A program made the position numbers and the translations under genes. From the NCBI RefSeq assembly GCF_900143025.1, contig NZ_FRCT01000002.1, positions 295,489-359,488 on the forward strand: 64,000 nucleotides of DNA, written 5' to 3'. Numbering within the stretch: the first letter of the stretch is position 1; the number at the start of each line of letters is the position of its first letter. Positions 60,805-64,000 of this stretch are shown here, in pieces. The notes beneath the pieces are model-generated. The model did not search any database, was not told the origin of the DNA, and was given only the letters and a program-made list of their open reading frames with translations. The DNA comes from Ruminococcus flavefaciens (GTDB lineage: Bacteria > Bacillota > Clostridia > Oscillospirales > Ruminococcaceae).

Positions 60805-60835
60805 TAGGTATTTAGAAATTTTTCTAAATACCTAT
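60804..60835. promoter_or_regulatory. 32-bp palindromic operator abutting the -35
   Basis: Arms ATAGGTATTTAGAAA and TTTCTAAATACCTAT with a 2-bp centre. It begins at the last base of the -35 hexamer. Confidence 0.8.
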
Positions 60836-60836
60836 C

Positions 60837-60868
60837 AAAAAAATGACTGCCATTGCTGACAGTCATTT
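60837..60868 (-). terminator. Terminator of the duplicated-module dockerin gene
   Basis: The stem AATGACTG / CAGTCATT is followed by T's on the minus strand. Confidence 0.8.
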
Positions 60869-60872
60869 CGTA

Positions 60873-63446
60873 TTATTTTTTTCCTTCAAGCTCGTGGATC
60901 AAACGAATATCCAAAACAGGTAATGAATAGCATATCTTTTTAAGGTATTCCTGTATTTCCTTGCAATCTATCCATTCAAGACAATCACCGTATGAAAAGA
61001 TTTCGAGCAGTATCGGCTTACCGTCCGTGTCGTTTCCGATAAGGTAGATAGTTTTCTGACCAGCATCCCACATCTTCCCTATTGTTGTACCTATCTTATC
61101 GCTCTTATGCTCTCTAAGCTCAGCTGTCATTTCTCTGGTTATGCCGACTATATCATCAGACATACGAGACTTAACTGCCTTTTCATTTTTCATGATATCA
61201 GTAAGCGCTTTGTACCACTTTCCGTCTTCATTATGTAAATCAACGAGCTCATTATATGTATTTTCATCTCTTTCATTGTTTCCGAGATACATATTATAGC
61301 CTGTACCATTCTCGTCATACACTGTGATATCCTGCTGTGCTCCCCACGCATGGTTTTCATATACAACAGCCAGCATAGGCTTAGGATCTGAGATTATTCC
61401 GCAGCAATTATCCGTGACATTTACAAGCTGCTTTTTCATGCTTAAAAGATCAAATACGTCTATTACACCGTTTTGATCCATATCAGCATTTTCCGGCTTT
61501 TTCAACTTACCGCTGCCAAGAAGCCATTTTTGAAGCGAAACGACATCAGATACGCCCAATACTCCGTCATAGTTACAGTCTCCGAGTACAAGAGCAGGTA
61601 CATCATCGTTGTTTATCAAACTTACATTAAGATCATCGTCAATGCTGAATGAATATGTCGTATCACCCTTAGGTTCGTATGTATCTGTTCCGCCGCTATA
61701 ATTGAAATCAACTGTCACATTGCCTGATCTTTTAGGTTTATATATTACAACTTCACCGTATTGTCCACCTGCCACATCAATAATACCGCCAGATTCAAGA
61801 TTATAATCAAAGAGCTTGCTTATCTCTGATATTCCGTCCTGCTGAGGATCAATTCTGAATGAACGACCTATTGAACAAAATACCACATATTCGCCGTTGA
61901 TCGAAACATTGCCATTATTTTTAATATACTCACGGAGCTCAGACAGGCAATCTGGTATCCAGCCAAAAAGATCAGTCTCTTTTATAACTCCGTCCTTGTC
62001 AACTGAAAAATTCAGCACACACGACTCAGATTGATCTAACATGTAATTTCCACGCGATTTATTCCAATAAATGCTTACACTTGATGACGGCTTTGGCTTA
62101 AAAACATCTACGCTATAACATACATCTTTTTTTGCATAATCAATATCTCTTTCCTTCAAGCCAAGCTTTTTAAGTGATGCAACATATTCATCATAGCCCT
62201 CGTTTCCGCTGGCGATAATATCAGGAAAGCCAAACACCTTTGAGTACACCTGACATTCATAACTTTCATATGCATCATATTCGTTATCATTCTTTATTTC
62301 TTTCATATAACGACGTGTAGTATATCCTTTTCCGTTATTCTCCATTCTGCGTACACAGCATATGTAGCCGTCCTCGATATGACTTACACCGTATTTATTG
62401 TCAAAATCAAGTGCTGATGCAAGATCGGTCGGTACCCACTCAGGAAGATCAGTCTTATTTTCTACCACATAAAGCTTATTATAATTTCGTTCATCTATTT
62501 CAATTGTAAAAAATGCGGAAGATTTCTTTTCTTCCTCGGGTTCATCAGGACTTGTATACAAGAAATCTATTCCGATCTCACCTACAGAAACAGGTTTGTA
62601 AGCCTTTACTGTCCTTAAAATGTCCGTTTCTTCGTTCATTTTCGGCGATCTGTACGGAATTGTATAGCTCATAAGCTCCTCTGCCATTCCGTCGCCATGC
62701 TGCTCTGTCGTAAAATCATCAGCTTTTGATGCCAGAACATCTCCGCAAAAGATAATCAGTCCGTTATATGTACAGATATTGCCATGCTCCTTTATAAAAT
62801 CGTTATACTCTTCATAACAATCAGGTAAAAATCTGAACTCGTCAAACTGTTCTTTTATAAGCGTTGATGATGTATAGCCAAAGGTAAAAGTGCGTGATGA
62901 AGTTATACAGGGTTCACCGTCGACATAGTACCCTGATTTCAGTGTAACATCAAGATCCTGAAACAAAGTAGTGTAGACCTCTACTCTGAAATAATTGTCA
63001 AGCTCCTCTGTATCTTCGGATATACCGGCAGCCCTGAGACGGTTCATATAGTTCTCATACGCCTCTGTATTGTCTTTATCAGGAGCGTCCTCCGGACTGA
63101 ACTCCATATTCTTTGAAAACTCATATCTCAGTTCTTTATTCTCAACACATTTTCCCGAACACACTATGTCGTAATACGCGTCATCGTTGTGAAGAGGGCG
63201 CTGCTGTACTATGCATATATACTCCCCTTTTGCATACGACTCACCATGAGTATTGCTGAACTCAAGTGCCTCAAGATAGTTGTTCGGCACCCAGTCAGGG
63301 CAGTATCTTTTATTCGCAACGCCGACATTGACTGAAGCAGTATCTATTGGTACTATTATGTCAGCAGAAGCCACAGCGGAAGGAACTGCTGTGATAACAA
63401 TTGAAACCGATGCCGCGAGTGCAAAAAGCCGTTTTAATAAATTCAT
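60873..63446 (-). CDS. Secreted protein with two tandem modules, an internal dockerin and a novel C-terminal domain
   Basis: 857 residues from the ATG at 63446 (GAGGAGGA upstream; the longer frame to 63515 has none). A signal peptide (~1-27). Two homologous ~270-residue modules (~45-315 and ~334-582): CPDWVPNNYLEALEF...GEYICIV matches LPEWVPTDLASALDF...DGYICCV, and RFLPDCYEEYNDFIKEHGNI matches GWIPDCLSELREYIKNNGNV. An internal dockerin (~617-675; GDCNYDGVLGVSDVVSLQKW, DMDQNGVIDVFDLLSMKK) follows, and then a ~180-residue C-terminal domain with no dockerin-type end (AVVYENHAWGAQQDI...). I recognise no catalytic motif. It is unlike a standard cellulosomal enzyme. Confidence 0.8.
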   Translation of the reverse strand: MNLLKRLFALAASVSIVITAVPSAVASADIIVPIDTASVNVGVANKRYCPDWVPNNYLEALEFSNTHGESYAKGEYICIVQQRPLHNDDAYYDIVCSGKCVENKELRYEFSKNMEFSPEDAPDKDNTEAYENYMNRLRAAGISEDTEELDNYFRVEVYTTLFQDLDVTLKSGYYVDGEPCITSSRTFTFGYTSSTLIKEQFDEFRFLPDCYEEYNDFIKEHGNICTYNGLIIFCGDVLASKADDFTTEQHGDGMAEELMSYTIPYRSPKMNEETDILRTVKAYKPVSVGEIGIDFLYTSPDEPEEEKKSSAFFTIEIDERNYNKLYVVENKTDLPEWVPTDLASALDFDNKYGVSHIEDGYICCVRRMENNGKGYTTRRYMKEIKNDNEYDAYESYECQVYSKVFGFPDIIASGNEGYDEYVASLKKLGLKERDIDYAKKDVCYSVDVFKPKPSSSVSIYWNKSRGNYMLDQSESCVLNFSVDKDGVIKETDLFGWIPDCLSELREYIKNNGNVSINGEYVVFCSIGRSFRIDPQQDGISEISKLFDYNLESGGIIDVAGGQYGEVVIYKPKRSGNVTVDFNYSGGTDTYEPKGDTTYSFSIDDDLNVSLINNDDVPALVLGDCNYDGVLGVSDVVSLQKWLLGSGKLKKPENADMDQNGVIDVFDLLSMKKQLVNVTDNCCGIISDPKPMLAVVYENHAWGAQQDITVYDENGTGYNMYLGNNERDENTYNELVDLHNEDGKWYKALTDIMKNEKAVKSRMSDDIVGITREMTAELREHKSDKIGTTIGKMWDAGQKTIYLIGNDTDGKPILLEIFSYGDCLEWIDCKEIQEYLKKICYSLPVLDIRLIHELEGKK

Positions 63447-63536
63447 TGAAAAATCCTCCTCTCGGAAAAATCCGTATATATATATTAACGTTTCAAAAAT
63501 GGAAATGTGCGGCAATCTAAAAAAATTTTTGTTACA

Positions 63537-63574
63537 TAAAAAAGCGATCCCGTCAGTTTGACGGGATCGCTTTA
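63537..63574 (-). terminator. Terminator of the partial dockerin gene
   Basis: The stem AAAGCGATCCCGTCA / TGACGGGATCGCTTT is followed by a T run on the minus strand. Confidence 0.93.
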
Positions 63575-63598
63575 TACATTTTTACTTGCAGCGTCTTA

Positions 63599-64000
63599 TT
63601 ATAATGATTTTTCATCGCCGAGGAGATATCTCTGTATCTTCAGTGCATCACCAACTGTAAGTCCCTTAACGGAAGTGTCGACATCGCCGTTTTCAGCACC
63701 CTGAAGTGTGATATGAAGCTCATTGCTGCCATTAACGCCATACTTGTTTGGATTAGCAAGAGCCTGCATGATAAGAACCACATCGCCCATATCAACTGTA
63801 CCGTCACAGTTTGCATCGCCCTTTATTACATCAGAGCTTGTATTGTTTTCATCATGGTACTCTTCATCAGAGATAATGAAGTCAAGTGTTTGAGACTTTA
63901 TAGCTTCTTCATCTTCATATGTAATAGTTACCCATGCTTTTCCGCTCTCAATACCCTTGAATTCGATAGTTCCGCTGTCTTTGCTTGTGGGCTTAACTTC
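63599..64000 (-). CDS. C-terminal part of a dockerin-containing protein (truncated by window edge)
   Basis: The frame is open to the right edge; 133 residues are visible. An upstream beta-rich segment (GTIEFKGIESGKAWVTITYE), a short Asp/Glu/Asn linker (SDEEYHDENNTSSD), then a dockerin: GDANCDGTVDMGDVVLIMQA, LANPNKYG, and DVDTSVKGLTVGDALKIQ. The catalytic part lies outside the window. The dockerin type equals those of the GH11 and GH127-type genes, so it should bind the same cohesins. Confidence 0.88.
   Translation of the reverse strand, partial: EVKPTSKDSGTIEFKGIESGKAWVTITYEDEEAIKSQTLDFIISDEEYHDENNTSSDVIKGDANCDGTVDMGDVVLIMQALANPNKYGVNGSNELHITLQGAENGDVDTSVKGLTVGDALKIQRYLLGDEKSL

Overview
The window looks like chromosome of a strictly anaerobic, low-to-moderate GC, cellulosome-producing Ruminococcus, closest in character to R. 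flavefaciens. Six genes carry dockerin modules of the long Ruminococcus kind (first loop GDANCDG.VDMSD, then SLANPNKY, then a second loop DVD....KGLT..DAL). The only ribonucleotide reductase is the oxygen-sensitive class III enzyme. Most starts have strong GGAGG-type ribosome binding sites, and most promoters I could place are sigma-A type with an exact 17-bp spacer.

Layout. 1-4.0 kb: the end of an LTA-synthase-like sulfatase gene, a hotdog thioesterase, an HtrA protease, and a ~635-nt ORF-free transcription unit with its own promoter and terminator that looks like a large structured RNA. 4.2-10.5 kb: a DUF1292 protein, a 6S-like RNA, a membrane-anchored alpha/beta hydrolase, nrdDG with NrdR boxes, an SGNH-like protein and a zinc-ribbon protein. 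10.6-11.3 kb: pyrE. 11.3-22.7 kb: one minus-strand run of eleven genes, fumC-hdrB-hdrC-hdrA-flxD-flxC-flxB-flxA-frdB-frdA-transporter, a complete soluble Hdr-Flx electron-bifurcation module fused by gene order to fumarase, fumarate reductase and a likely dicarboxylate carrier. 23.2-27.5 kb: acn-(membrane protein)-icd-rex, with rex broken by an in-frame stop. 27.7-32.5 kb: a heterodimeric ABC exporter and a UDP-sugar pyrophosphorylase. 32.6-39.7 kb: tRNA-Pro(GGG), small membrane and dockerin proteins, glyA, DUF4177, a VOC protein, rarA, and an ACT protein with homoserine dehydrogenase. 39.7-40.0 kb: a ~305-bp whole-element palindrome. 40.0-45.4 kb: a two-gene TIR-propeller / RCK-RyR membrane system. 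45.5-64 kb: a HAD phosphatase, then cellulosomal genes (GH11-CBM22-CE3, dockerin-CotH, a GH127-type arabinofuranosidase, a novel duplicated dockerin protein, and a partial dockerin gene) interleaved with an EAL protein, SdpR/SdpI homologues and a YxlEFG-like ABC module.

How it works together. Plant cell-wall sugars released by dockerin enzymes are fermented. The acn-icd pair makes 2-oxoglutarate. The fum-hdr-flx-frd operon is best read as a malate-to-succinate branch in which NADH oxidation is split between fumarate (high potential) and ferredoxin (low potential), with succinate leaving through the last gene's carrier. That coupling is inference from gene content and intact cofactor motifs. 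The two most novel candidates are this operon and the TIR / RyR-channel pair; the large RNA is the third.
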